A DNA stretch of 64,000 nucleotides. Origin: Polynucleobacter sp. JS-JIR-5-A7 (lineage in GTDB: Bacteria > Pseudomonadota > Gammaproteobacteria > Burkholderiales > Burkholderiaceae). Numbering within the stretch: the first letter of the stretch is position 1; each line of letters opens with the position of its first letter. The stretch spans positions 2,096,416 to 2,160,415 of the forward strand of contig NZ_CP061308.1 of assembly GCF_018687935.1 (NCBI RefSeq), given 5' to 3'. A model generated the notes under the pieces. That model ran no database searches. It had not been told where the DNA came from and worked only from the letters and a program-made list of their open reading frames with translations. Position numbers and translations under genes: made by a program. Of this stretch, positions 33,884 through 42,280 are shown piece after piece.

Positions 33884-35158
33884 TCAAGCCAACCTATCTG
33901 CCGCCATCGTTGCCGTCAACTTGCTGTAGTGACGATCAATCATGGCGGCACTATTTCCCATCTGCTTGGATAGCGTGTGAATATCAGTCTTGTTCTCTAG
34001 CAACTCCAAAGTGGCGTAGGTATGTCTAAGTGAATAGAGTGTTCGCATCTGCCCATCATGACTTAATCCCAAACCACTATCTCGCATCAATCGCTTAAAT
34101 GCGCCATCAATCCGCATAGGCTGATGACCATTGGCAAAAACAAAGATCCGCTCTGGTGCTCTTGTCTCAAATAGACGATCAAAGGGAATATCCCACACGG
34201 CACGTTGCCTACTGTGTAATCGTTTGAGCACATCTACTGCCTTATGTTTGGCAATGAGCCAACGCCCACCCGTCTTGCCATCCACCCATATACGTAGGTA
34301 TTTCTTATCGCCTTGGGTATGCCACTCAACGTTGTTCCAGCAGATATTGAGTGCCTCAGTGCCATGCCGCATGCCTGTGTATAAAAGCATTTCAATATAG
34401 TCACGCAGTAGAGGGCGAGTTTCATGCTCAATCTCTAATCGGCCTTGTTTAATCCATGGCTCCATAAACTCCAATAAGCGATCAATCTCTTCACGAGTGA
34501 ACGCTGGGCGGGTTTTACCTTTTTGCCCTCTAGCTGTGAGTTTTGGAATAGCTACTCGTTCGCTGATCCAACCCTTGCTAATGGCTACCAGCTGTAACTT
34601 AGTCCAAGCACTGGCAAAATTCATAAGGGTGCTGGCTCTAGGCAACTTATTCATCTGCCTATTACGCCAAACTTCAAACTCATGCACGTCTGTATAAGTT
34701 ATTTCTTCTAGTCTTTTGTCACCAAAGTAGGGTAGAAAGTATTTCTCAATACAGGTGATGTAGCTACCGTACACGCTCTTGCCTATACCCACATCCAAGT
34801 CCTGCCGCATTGAGTAGAGAGTGGCGTGTGCAATTTCTGCAAACGTGGGCGACTTTTGCGCAAGCCCCAGTCTTTGGCGAAATCTGGTTTCATCGTAAAG
34901 ATCGCATGCCATTCGTACTGCATGTTCAATACTGGCTTGGCGGGTGGTCTGACGATGCCATGAACCATCTTGCAGTCTAAAGCGGCAATGCCAAAGTGGA
35001 CTTCCGGGTCTGCGGTGAATAACTACTTCGCCATCGCGTAAGTAAAGCTCTGTGGGCTCAGCGTATTTGAGCTGGCTTAAGGCTGTGGGCTCGGATTCTT
35101 GCTGGGGTGATGAGATTACTTCTAGGTGACTTTCAAGTACTTTGATTACCTTAGTCAC
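33884..35158 (-). CDS. Tyrosine integrase, intact
   Basis: 424 residues. N-terminal arm-binding region with ELYLRDGEVVIHRRPGSPLW, core-binding domain (about 110-220), then the catalytic domain. Catalytic Arg is in TGMRHGTEAL, Lys in DGKTGGRWLIAKH, then YSLRHTYATLEL and the nucleophile in DRHYSKL. Close relative of the broken integrase at 23735. Probably the enzyme that inserted this DNA at tRNA-Phe, although no exact att copy lies right beside it. Confidence 0.92.
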   Translation of the reverse strand: MTKVIKVLESHLEVISSPQQESEPTALSQLKYAEPTELYLRDGEVVIHRRPGSPLWHCRFRLQDGSWHRQTTRQASIEHAVRMACDLYDETRFRQRLGLAQKSPTFAEIAHATLYSMRQDLDVGIGKSVYGSYITCIEKYFLPYFGDKRLEEITYTDVHEFEVWRNRQMNKLPRASTLMNFASAWTKLQLVAISKGWISERVAIPKLTARGQKGKTRPAFTREEIDRLLEFMEPWIKQGRLEIEHETRPLLRDYIEMLLYTGMRHGTEALNICWNNVEWHTQGDKKYLRIWVDGKTGGRWLIAKHKAVDVLKRLHSRQRAVWDIPFDRLFETRAPERIFVFANGHQPMRIDGAFKRLMRDSGLGLSHDGQMRTLYSLRHTYATLELLENKTDIHTLSKQMGNSAAMIDRHYSKLTATMAADRLA

Positions 35159-35231
35159 TTTGTGGGCAGATTGCTGTTGTCATACAGCTATTTTATTTTC
35201 AGACTTAAAGTTGGACAACCTCAACATGAAA

Positions 35232-35248
35232 CGTCCTTTTAAAGGACA
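35232..35248. repeat. Island palindrome (CGTCCTTTTAAAGGACA)
   Basis: Copy with one changed end base, 73 bases upstream of the integrase start and just outside the pstS terminator. Confidence 0.85.
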
Positions 35249-35265
35249 TTATTGAGACTTAATCG

Positions 35266-35293
35266 AAAAAAACCACCCCGGAGGGTGGTTTTG
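35266..35293 (-). terminator. Terminator of pstS
   Basis: AACCACCC / GGGTGGTT stem with a CGGA loop, flanked by A and T runs. Same stem class as the hairpins of the tRNA-Phe att units. Confidence 0.75.
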
Positions 35294-35312
35294 ATTACCA
35301 AAATTAAGTAGA

Positions 35313-36350
35313 TTACTTAGTATCAACCTGTGACCAGACACTCTTACGAATGAAGTTGGTAGTAGCATCGGGCATTGGCACATAGTCCAAATCTGAAGCC
35401 ATTTTCTTGCCATCTTTAAAGCCAAAATCAAAAAACTTGATGGTTTCTGATGCGGTAGCTTTGTTTTCAGGTTTTTTGTAAATCACCACAAACGTAGCGC
35501 CAGTAATTGGCCAAGCGTTGGCGCCAGGCGCATTAGTAATGAAAGTATTCATGCCTGGAAACTTAGACCAGTCAGTTCCTGCAGAAGCCGCCGCGAAAGA
35601 GGCCGCTGTTGGCTCTACAAACTTCTCTTCAGCATTCTTCATTTGTGTGTAACTCATATTGTTCTTCTTAGCGTATGCATACTCTACATAGCCGATTGAA
35701 TTCTTAATACGAGCTACGTTTGCCGATACCCCTTCGTTGCCCTTACCGCTGACAGTTGACGGAGCTGGCCACTTCACAGAAGCACCAAAACCAACTGCAT
35801 CTTTCCAGCCTTTGTTTACCTTAGAAAGATAATTAGTAAAGATCGCTGTTGTACCAGAACCATCAGCACGAGTAACAACTGTAATCTCACCGGCAGGAAT
35901 TTGAAGGCCAGGGTTAAGCAACTTAATACGCTTGTCGTTCCAGTTTGCGATTGTTCCTTGGAAAATATCAGACAGCACATCACTTGATAGCTTCAGTTGA
36001 CCTGGCTTTATGCCTTCAATATTAACAACAGGTACTACGCCACCAATAATTGCTGGGAACTGAACCATCCCACTCGCCTCTAATTCTTCAAAGCTCATAG
36101 GAGCGTCAGTAGCACCAAAATCAACTGTCTTAGCTTTAATTTGCTTGATACCGCCACCAGATCCAATTGACTGGTAGTTCAAGTTATTACCTGTTTTCGC
36201 TTTAAAAGCTTCAGACCATTTAGAGAGCACTGGATAGATAAAAGAGGAGCCTGCGCCAGTGATATCTGTTGCCTGAGCAACCTGTACAAACACAGATGAG
36301 CAAGCAATGAACATGCCCGCAGTGATAACTTTTTTAAACTGTTGTTTCAT
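35313..36350 (-). CDS. pstS: Phosphate ABC transporter substrate-binding protein PstS
   Basis: 345 residues with a signal peptide (to AQAT). Phosphate-site motifs: GAGSSFIYPVLSKW, SIGSGGGIKQIKAKTVDFGA, DAPMS and TRADGSGTTAIFTNYL. Full length for the family. Binds phosphate in the periplasm, but no pstCAB genes are present in the window, so it must work with a transporter encoded elsewhere or as an extra copy. Lies within the accretion zone. Confidence 0.95.
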   Translation of the reverse strand: MKQQFKKVITAGMFIACSSVFVQVAQATDITGAGSSFIYPVLSKWSEAFKAKTGNNLNYQSIGSGGGIKQIKAKTVDFGATDAPMSFEELEASGMVQFPAIIGGVVPVVNIEGIKPGQLKLSSDVLSDIFQGTIANWNDKRIKLLNPGLQIPAGEITVVTRADGSGTTAIFTNYLSKVNKGWKDAVGFGASVKWPAPSTVSGKGNEGVSANVARIKNSIGYVEYAYAKKNNMSYTQMKNAEEKFVEPTAASFAAASAGTDWSKFPGMNTFITNAPGANAWPITGATFVVIYKKPENKATASETIKFFDFGFKDGKKMASDLDYVPMPDATTNFIRKSVWSQVDTK

Positions 36351-36433
36351 AAAAAATCCTTATTAAATTAAAAATACATAACATTGCACCCCAAAGTGAA
36401 GCCCCTTGGAGTTTTAAAAATTGAAAACGTGAT

Positions 36434-36775
36434 TTAGGCTATGGACCGAGGTGGTCTAAAGATTCGACTAGAAATTATCTTCAAGTGGGGATTTGAGTAC
36501 TCGGCAATATTTGTGATGATAGCTTTAGTATTTCTCAATTCTGGCTTAGGATCAGATTCAAGATATCCCAGCACATGAGATGAAAACTGAAAATAGTTGG
36601 CGTTTTTAATATCTTGATTAGATGATTTTGAAAGGCAAAAGTTCTTTGATGCTACGCCGTTAATCTTGTGAACTTGCCCTAATCCATTTTGAACAAAAGC
36701 CGCCGCAGAAGTGCATTTAAAGGCAACAATAAAAATACAGATTAGAGTTACCAGCAGTTTTGATGAGCTACGCAT
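36434..36775 (-). CDS. Small exported protein with FRPPR ending
   Basis: 113 residues from the ATG at 36775 (MRSSSKLLVTL), with a signal peptide and the ending SRIFRPPRSIA. The same short ending is found at 20773, 37973 and 41510, otherwise low similarity. It has one Cys, and no His cluster. Upstream of pstS on the same strand. Function unknown. Confidence 0.55.
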   Translation of the reverse strand: MRSSSKLLVTLICIFIVAFKCTSAAAFVQNGLGQVHKINGVASKNFCLSKSSNQDIKNANYFQFSSHVLGYLESDPKPELRNTKAIITNIAEYSNPHLKIISSRIFRPPRSIA

Positions 36776-36890
36776 TTGCTGACACTCTAGTTTGGATAAA
36801 TGACAGTTATATGACAATAGATGCCAATTTAGCTACACCTCTAACCATCCAAAGCAAAATATCGGGATTTTTTAATTCATACATCAGAAC

Positions 36891-36907
36891 CGTCCTTTAA
36901 AAGGACG
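36891..36907. repeat. Island palindrome (CGTCCTTTAAAAGGACG)
   Basis: Perfectly symmetric at its ends (C...G), reverse orientation, 19 bases before the stop of the zinc-ribbon gene. Confidence 0.85.
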
Positions 36908-36925
36908 GTTCTTAAATACCCATTC

Positions 36926-37234
36926 CTACCAGCCTCCTGATCGATGCTGAGCCCCTATGTGGTTTCCGGTTGCTCGCATATGATTTTTGCAATAAGGACA
37001 AGTGATACCGTCCCATGGCTCCAAATAATCCCCTGAACCACAAGCTCTACATAAGGGCTTAAAGGGAAGCTCAGCACTAATGCTCTCTGAATTGGGAACG
37101 GTATAGGTATCGATCAAGGCGCATGAGCTACAAGTCATGGCTACCTCAGAGGAGCGAGGACCAAGCTCGGTACCAATACCACTAATGCATTCATATTTAC
37201 AAGATTTACATAAAAATTTGTACTTGGTCGCCAT
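36926..37234 (-). CDS. Zinc-ribbon protein (duplicated block, copy 1)
   Basis: 102 residues with four Cys-x2-Cys pairs (CKSC, CSSC, CRAC, CPYC), so probably two zinc ribbons. Paralogue of 40072-40380 (about 50 percent by eye). Cytoplasmic. It is followed upstream by the lipoprotein gene in the same order as copy 2. Confidence 0.72.
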   Translation of the reverse strand: MATKYKFLCKSCKYECISGIGTELGPRSSEVAMTCSSCALIDTYTVPNSESISAELPFKPLCRACGSGDYLEPWDGITCPYCKNHMRATGNHIGAQHRSGGW

Positions 37235-37237
37235 AGA

Positions 37238-37750
37238 TTAACTCCCTTGATAGTCTTTCATGACCTCAGTCCACTTGTCGTTGGTGTAATGCAACCGCAT
37301 TTGTCGCTCTTGATTGGCAACGCCAATGGTAATTTTTTTATTGACTAGGTCGCTATAAACATCGTCTACTTTAGAGTAGTAATACTCAAAAACTGCGACC
37401 ATTTCTGGCTTTGGAAATTCCTTAGCAATGCCACGACATTGCATTGTTTCTTCCTTAAATTGTTTGAGTTCCATAGCCTGCTGATCAGTAATGAATTCTG
37501 TTGAACTCAATAACTTTTTTGCATTGGGATTATTGGGCAAAATAATGATGATGTTGGCATTCACATCTTTCGCATCATCCTTAGCATTTACTTGGGCAAT
37601 ACAACTAATCATTTTTTTTCGAACCGTCTCTACTTGTTTTTGTATTGCGTCTTTACTCTCAATGGTTGCCATAGTATTACTAGATTTATTGCTGGCACAA
37701 CCGGCTAACATCAGGGTCGAAAGACAAATTCCTCTAAATAACTTTTTCAT
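37238..37750 (-). CDS. Lipoprotein (duplicated block, copy 1)
   Basis: 170 residues from the ATG at 37750 (AGGAAATGATT before it), lipobox LAGC at about 18. The conserved segment YSDLVNKKITIGVANQERQ is shared with 40393-40914. Other shared features are NPNAKKLL / NPHAQALF and one Cys in each half. Function unknown; envelope. Confidence 0.7.
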   Translation of the reverse strand: MKKLFRGICLSTLMLAGCASNKSSNTMATIESKDAIQKQVETVRKKMISCIAQVNAKDDAKDVNANIIIILPNNPNAKKLLSSTEFITDQQAMELKQFKEETMQCRGIAKEFPKPEMVAVFEYYYSKVDDVYSDLVNKKITIGVANQERQMRLHYTNDKWTEVMKDYQGS

Positions 37751-37782
37751 AATCATTTCCTAATAATGGGTCGTCTGAAGGT

Positions 37783-37893
37783 TTAGTGATAAACAATGTC
37801 AGCACGATAGTTTTCTTTAAATACCGCTTCTGTCTAAGATAGGTTGGCTGGCTTTTCTTTTCCATAGCTCACGGCTTTAAGCTGAGCATGGTG
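37783..37893 (-). pseudogene. Remnant of pal (C-terminal 35 codons)
   Basis: Reads AQLKAVSYGKEKPANLS, a TAG, then TEAVFKENYRADIVYH. It matches the end of the intact pal-like protein at 40932 (QLEAVSFGKEKPADPAQTEA, FKENRRADFVYR) with Gln replaced by a stop. It sits at the place pal holds in copy 2 of the block, so copy 1 lost its pal gene after duplication. Confidence 0.85.
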
Positions 37894-37972
37894 GGGTTTC
37901 CCAAACATAGCTAAACGTTAGTAGCTATATGGCAAATGAAAACGCCACTATGACAAACCGAACCTAAAAATA

Positions 37973-38326
37973 TTAGGCTGTAGCTTTGGGTGGTTTAAAC
38001 GCTGAGTCAGGAAAGTTTTGCGAAAACAAAACTTTATTTGCTATAGCAAATTGAATTGGGGTCTTGGGTAGGGAAAAAACGGTTATTCCAGCCTCGCTAA
38101 TGTTTGCAGTCACATGACTCATTAGATGCATGGTGTGAACCTGATGCTTATCGGTGAATGACCCAGCACTCTCATACGACTGCTGTGAGATTGGTACATT
38201 GGCATAAGAGCTATCAATCTGCGCTCGCTCTATTGCGGCTTGAATAAAAATACTTCCAGCGGCCAGCTTAAATGCGATCATGAAGAGGCAAATGAATAAA
38301 ACGAGTGTTTTACTACGAGGCAACAT
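37973..38326 (-). CDS. Small exported protein with FKPPK ending (duplicated block, copy 1)
   Basis: 117 residues. It starts MLPRSKTLVLFICLFMIAFK (signal or membrane anchor), with HTMHLMSHVTANISE in the middle and VLFSQNFPDSAFKPPK at the end, all shared with 41510-41863. Possible metal-binding His/Met cluster. The 5' flank is also shared between copies, so the duplication includes the promoter. Confidence 0.68.
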   Translation of the reverse strand: MLPRSKTLVLFICLFMIAFKLAAGSIFIQAAIERAQIDSSYANVPISQQSYESAGSFTDKHQVHTMHLMSHVTANISEAGITVFSLPKTPIQFAIANKVLFSQNFPDSAFKPPKATA

Positions 38327-38356
38327 GGTTCAAATTCTATACCTGATTACTAAATT

Positions 38357-38419
38357 TGTCGTTTTAAATGACATCGACTGACGCAGGGATGAATAATGGA
38401 TTTGTCCTTTTAAAGGACA
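38357..38419 (+). repeat. Composite repeat, third copy
   Basis: TGTCGTTTTAAATGACA (38357-38373), 29 bases with CGACTGACGCAGGGATGAAT, then TGTCCTTTTAAAGGACA (38403-38419). Same 29-base spacing as at 27656-27718. It lies 86 bases before an att core. Confidence 0.8.
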
Positions 38420-38465
38420 GTTCATGATGGGGGGATGTGAACGGCAACTGTAAACTATGTGGTCG

Positions 38466-38535
38466 GTACCGGACGTAAAGCATGTGTCCGGTACGTACCC
38501 GGTGTTTCTTGGTGGCCCGGGGCGGAATCGAACCA
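38466..38535 (-). repeat. tRNA-Phe att-like unit 6
   Basis: Hairpin GTACCGGAC / GTCCGGTAC (38466-38494), then 30 bases identical to the tRNA-Phe locus (38506-38535, TTCTTGGTGGCCCGGGGC through AATCGAACCA). Beyond the core the sequence differs from tRNA-Phe but shares CCCTAGACTACTT (38559-38571) at the same distance with the unit at 43774. Confidence 0.75.
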
Positions 38536-38570
38536 GGGCCGAGAATGTCTGACTCTAGCCCTAGACTACT

Positions 38571-38882
38571 TTACCTATAGCCCAATACATCGTCTTGAGT
38601 TCTCTTTTGCCCCTCAAGGAATAGCTTAGTACATATCCCAGCGCCACTATGAAAACTTTGTTTTTTAGAGTCGACTTGCATTTGATACAAGGTATCAAAG
38701 CAATCCCTTCGATTAACGAACTTGAAGCTCTCTGTGTGGGTTTGCTTACCCTTGTAAAAATGAAAGAAATCTAAAGTCCAATACTTGTCGCCTTGAGCGG
38801 TTACAGTGGCTTGCTCTTTTTTAAGGGGTTCAGCACAAGAGCATAAGGCCATAACTAAAATGAGAATTATTAGTTTTTTCAT
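38571..38882 (-). CDS. Small lipoprotein, paralogue of the gene at 12228
   Basis: 103 residues, lipobox ALCSC at about 16. YWTLDFFHFYKGKQTHT, KFVNRRDCF and RTQDDVLGYR are shared with 12228-12554. Its stop codon overlaps the CCCTAGACTACTT motif of the att unit. Follows the FGE-family gene by two bases, probably one transcript. Confidence 0.75.
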   Translation of the reverse strand: MKKLIILILVMALCSCAEPLKKEQATVTAQGDKYWTLDFFHFYKGKQTHTESFKFVNRRDCFDTLYQMQVDSKKQSFHSGAGICTKLFLEGQKRTQDDVLGYR

Positions 38883-38884
38883 TA

Positions 38885-39809
38885 TTAGTCTTCTAATACT
38901 AACCTCATGCCTGCCAAGACATAACGCGACTCTGGCGTATTCACATTTCTAAAAGAAGATCGACAGTACAAAGGCCATGAGTGCCAAGAACCTCCTCTCC
39001 TTACTCTCGCTTCACCAATATTGGGGCCCTGTGGGTCTATGGTTGGTGCGTATTGATAATAATTTTCAGCATACCAATCAGAACACCACTCCCATACGTT
39101 CCCGATCATGTCATATAGAGCAAATGGGTTAGGAAGAAAACTGCCAACGGGAGCCGAAAATTCGTAGTGACTATGATATTCAAGAGCGTATTTTTGCCAC
39201 TGCGGCCAAATCTCTACTGAATCTAAGTCAAACACATTGGCATATGAAATCAGCGTAGTTGGATCGTCGCCGGTAAAGAACCTACTATTCGTACCCGCTC
39301 TGCAGGCATATTCCCACTCGGCTTCAGTTGGTAGTCGATACTTTTTTCCCTCTTTCTCACTTAACCACTTAGCCATAGCATTGGCATCATTCCAAGTAAT
39401 GTTCACCACTGGAAAATCATCCGCTTGGTTAAAACCCGTTTTATCCCACGCATACTGACTATTGCGACCTTCAAAAACTTCATCATCAATAGTCTTTAAA
39501 TGGGCATCAATTGGATTGAACCCATATCCACCAGTACCGTCTCGAATCGATTCAGGCATGTATCCAGAGTGGGTTAAAAAATAACTCAAACTGCTTAACC
39601 GTGACTGGGTACTGTCCCATCCAAAATGGCTTAGTAATTATTGCCTTGTGTAGTGGGCTTTCATCATGAAATTCAGAGAGCCGAGTTAACTCATACTGAG
39701 GAAAGTCTTGTCTTAATGAATTTTCTGTTTCATTACTGCCCATTAAAAAACTTCCAGCAGGAATATAAGCAAAACTCATAGCAATACTATTTTGTAAGGT
39801 CTTCATCAT
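38885..39809 (-). pseudogene. FGE-sulfatase (SUMF1/EgtB-like) domain gene with a frameshift
   Basis: The 5' part (39552-39809) has FAYIPAGSFLMGSNET and FWMGQYPVTVKQFE. The 3' part (38885 to about 39585) has YRLPTEAEWEYACRAG, MIGNVWEWCSDW and VRRGGSWHSWPLYCRSSFR, all classic for the formylglycine-generating-enzyme fold. The join is a run of six T: removing one T gives VKQFELFLTHSGYMPES in one frame. Whole protein about 305 residues, no signal peptide. Either broken, slippage-expressed or a sequencing error. Confidence 0.82.
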
Positions 39810-39816
39810 TGAGATA

Positions 39817-40059
39817 TCAAACAGCTGATTTCTTTATAAGCAAGTTAGCCAATTGATCGATAACTTCTGACCATTCCGAATCATCGGCTTTGGCTTCAAT
39901 TAAAAAAGTCTTTTGCTCTGGATCCCAATAAATGGCATTTTCCAAAATAGAGCCTGGCTGTAATTGATGCCTTTCTATAAATCGTTCCATGTGAATCTTT
40001 TGGGATGACAATCCTAACTGCTCAAAAAGCTCTTCCAAAGTTCTATTGTTCATACTCAT
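39817..40059 (-). CDS. DUF2789-family protein
   Basis: 80 residues, start by GGAGAATTCCA. RTLEELFEQLGL, FIERHQLQPG and IYWDPEQKTFLIEA fit DUF2789, function unknown. Between the FGE gene and copy 2 of the duplicated block, same strand, tight spacing. Confidence 0.75.
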   Translation of the reverse strand: MSMNNRTLEELFEQLGLSSQKIHMERFIERHQLQPGSILENAIYWDPEQKTFLIEAKADDSEWSEVIDQLANLLIKKSAV

Positions 40060-40071
40060 TGGAATTCTCCT

Positions 40072-40380
40072 TCACCAGTACTTAAAGCGAGATCTCTCAA
40101 CATCAACATCTGGGCCTATAGCCCGCATCTTCATCTGACAATGTGGGCAGGTAAGCCCATCCCACTCCGCCAAATGTTTGCTAGAGAGGCAACTTGTACA
40201 AGCAGGTGAAATACTAATTTCTGTATTAATACTACCTGGGTGAGCAACCGTATATAAATCAATGGTTGCACAAGATTTACAGGCCATAACCACTCTAGAA
40301 GAGTGAAGCCCCGCCTCTCTACCAATACCACTGATGCATTCAAACTTACAAGAGCCACAAATAAATTTATATCTAGCCAT
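40072..40380 (-). CDS. Zinc-ribbon protein (duplicated block, copy 2)
   Basis: 102 residues with CGSC, CKSC, CTSC and CPHC pairs. It shares YKFICGSCKFECISGIG and the WDGLTCPHC region with 36926-37234. Probably two zinc ribbons. Role unknown. Confidence 0.72.
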   Translation of the reverse strand: MARYKFICGSCKFECISGIGREAGLHSSRVVMACKSCATIDLYTVAHPGSINTEISISPACTSCLSSKHLAEWDGLTCPHCQMKMRAIGPDVDVERSRFKYW

Positions 40381-40392
40381 AAATCTATCGCA

Positions 40393-40914
40393 CTAATTCT
40401 TTTTAGATTGAATATCTAGACGCTTCATGCGAGCATCTTGAATCAGTAATTGCCTTTCTTGATTAGCAACTCCGATAGTGATTTTTTTAGAAATGAGATC
40501 TGCATAAACGCCATCGATTTTTTTAAAGAACTCCTGATACACCGAAATCATCTCGGGACTTAATTCCTCTAGCGCAATAGGACGACAAGAATTAGCTTCA
40601 AGCAAGTAATTAGCTAATGCCTTAGCCTGTTGATCAGTTAATTTATCGGCTGAATTAAAGAGGGCTTGTGCATGCGGATTGTTCCTTGTAACAACGATGA
40701 TCTGACTATCCACCAACAATGCATCTGCACTTTGATTACTGTTAACAATACAGTCATTAAGACGCTTAGCCACAGCACCAGTATGAACTGGGGCTATTGC
40801 AGTCATTGGTGCCGGCGCTTTAGCAACTTGTACTGGGTTATTGGGGGCAAAGTTTGTCGCACATCCACTTAAGAAAGCAATGCCTATCAAACTTAGTTTG
40901 AATATGTTTTTCAT
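40393..40914 (-). CDS. Lipoprotein (duplicated block, copy 2)
   Basis: 173 residues, lipobox LSGC at about 18. YADLISKKITIGVANQERQ and the Cys in RLNDCIVN correspond to copy 1 (37238-37750). Just downstream of the pal-like gene. Confidence 0.72.
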   Translation of the reverse strand: MKNIFKLSLIGIAFLSGCATNFAPNNPVQVAKAPAPMTAIAPVHTGAVAKRLNDCIVNSNQSADALLVDSQIIVVTRNNPHAQALFNSADKLTDQQAKALANYLLEANSCRPIALEELSPEMISVYQEFFKKIDGVYADLISKKITIGVANQERQLLIQDARMKRLDIQSKKN

Positions 40915-40931
40915 TGAATAGCCTTTGAAGT

Positions 40932-41423
40932 TTAGCGATACACAAAATCAGCGCGGCGGTTTTCTTTAAATGCCGCTTCAGTTTGCGCTGGGTCAGCTGG
41001 CTTTTCTTTGCCAAAGCTCACTGCCTCTAGTTGAGACTCACTAACACCTTGAGAAACAAGCGCTTTCTTAACAGCTTCGGATCGCTTTTGGCCCAAGGCT
41101 AAGTTGTACTCAGCGGTTCCACGATCATCGGTATTACCTTGAATAATGACGGATGCCTTTTGCCTTTGAAATGCTTTCAAGTACGAAGCATGGGCAGAGA
41201 TAGTAGAGGCATATTTTGGATCTAATGTATAGCTATCAAACTCAAAATAGATAGAACGCTTGCCATAAACGCTAGACTTAGAATCGCTGATTGGATCATA
41301 CGACATTGAGCCGCCAGCGTTGATAGTAGCAACACTATTAGCATCATCTAACTTAACGCTACTACAGGCGGAAACAAATAAAACCAATAATGCCAATGGC
41401 AATATTTTTATAAACTTAAACAT
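40932..41423 (-). CDS. Pal-like OmpA-family lipoprotein
   Basis: 163 residues from the ATG at 41423 (MFKFIKILPLALLVL), lipobox VSAC. The OmpA-like peptidoglycan-binding domain shows YFEFDSYTLDP, IIQGNTDDRGTAEYNLALG and RSEAVKKALVSQG. It binds peptidoglycan from the outer membrane. It lies in an island without tol genes, so it is likely an extra Pal-type protein rather than the main one. Confidence 0.88.
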   Translation of the reverse strand: MFKFIKILPLALLVLFVSACSSVKLDDANSVATINAGGSMSYDPISDSKSSVYGKRSIYFEFDSYTLDPKYASTISAHASYLKAFQRQKASVIIQGNTDDRGTAEYNLALGQKRSEAVKKALVSQGVSESQLEAVSFGKEKPADPAQTEAAFKENRRADFVYR

Positions 41424-41509
41424 GATGGAATTTCCCAAATACGGCTGAATAGGCTCAGCCATGCTATCAATAGGATTGATCTTATTTAGACCAATCCCAA
41501 CCAAGTAAA

Positions 41510-41863
41510 TTAGGTGTTAGCTTTGGGTGGTTTAAATGCTGAGTCGGGGAAATTTTGCGAAAACAAAACTTCATTAACGATAGAGAACGAAGCCACTGCA
41601 ATCGATGGAGAGAAAACGGTAATTTCAATTTCGCTAATATTAGCTGTTACATGGCTCATGAGGTACATGGTATGAACCTGCTCTTTGTCGTCAGCTGAGT
41701 CAGAGCTATTATGTGCTTGCTGTGACATTGAAGCATTGCTGTAGCTACCAGCAAGTTCTGCCCGCTCTATTGCGACTTGAATAAAAATACTTCCAGCGGC
41801 CACCTTAAATGCGATCATGAAGAGGCAAATGAATAAAACGAGTGTTTTACTACGAGGCAACAT
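41510..41863 (-). CDS. Small exported protein with FKPPK ending (duplicated block, copy 2)
   Basis: 117 residues, the same signal segment, TMYLMSHVTANISE and VLFSQNFPDSAFKPPK as copy 1. The middle parts differ, with acidic residues here. First gene of its block. Confidence 0.68.
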   Translation of the reverse strand: MLPRSKTLVLFICLFMIAFKVAAGSIFIQVAIERAELAGSYSNASMSQQAHNSSDSADDKEQVHTMYLMSHVTANISEIEITVFSPSIAVASFSIVNEVLFSQNFPDSAFKPPKANT

Positions 41864-41893
41864 GGCTCAAATTCTATACCCGATTACTAAATT

Positions 41894-41910
41894 TGTCGTT
41901 TAAAACGACA
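41894..41910. repeat. Sister palindrome TGTCGTTTAAAACGACA (lone copy)
   Basis: Perfect copy, at the same place relative to the small exported gene as in copy 1 of the block, but here the rest of the composite repeat is missing. Confidence 0.8.
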
Positions 41911-41958
41911 TTACAAGCACCAACCCTTAATCAGAAGCCTTTAAAAGATGCTTACTGT

Positions 41959-42270
41959 CTACTTCCTATTAGCCCCATAAGTCTTATTAAGGTAGTCGAC
42001 TATGACTGGAACTTCCTCATCAGTAATAGGTGCCTTAAATACATTTTTCATCCTTAAAACTTGGGCATTCCAATAGCCAACTCCCGTATTGGGCGGTTGA
42101 TATTCTGCATAGTGGGCAGAGTGACAGGTAGAGCATTTCTGTAAAGTCAGCTGATAGCCTGGCAAATCTGATGGCCTCCATAAAACAGTATCAGCTGGCA
42201 ACTCAATCGTTTTAGCTTGTGCCATTTGTGCCAAAGCAAGAGCAGATAGAAGGAGGATAATTTTTTTCAT
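41959..42270 (-). CDS. sorB: Cytochrome c subunit of sulfite dehydrogenase
   Basis: 103 residues from the ATG at 42270 (GGAGAAGAAT site). Signal peptide to MAQA, one haem site CSTCH and Met ligand region (LRMKN). Ten bases after the molybdenum subunit gene. Takes electrons from SorA in the periplasm. Confidence 0.85.
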   Translation of the reverse strand: MKKIILLLSALALAQMAQAKTIELPADTVLWRPSDLPGYQLTLQKCSTCHSAHYAEYQPPNTGVGYWNAQVLRMKNVFKAPITDEEVPVIVDYLNKTYGANRK

Positions 42271-42280
42271 ATTCTTCTCC

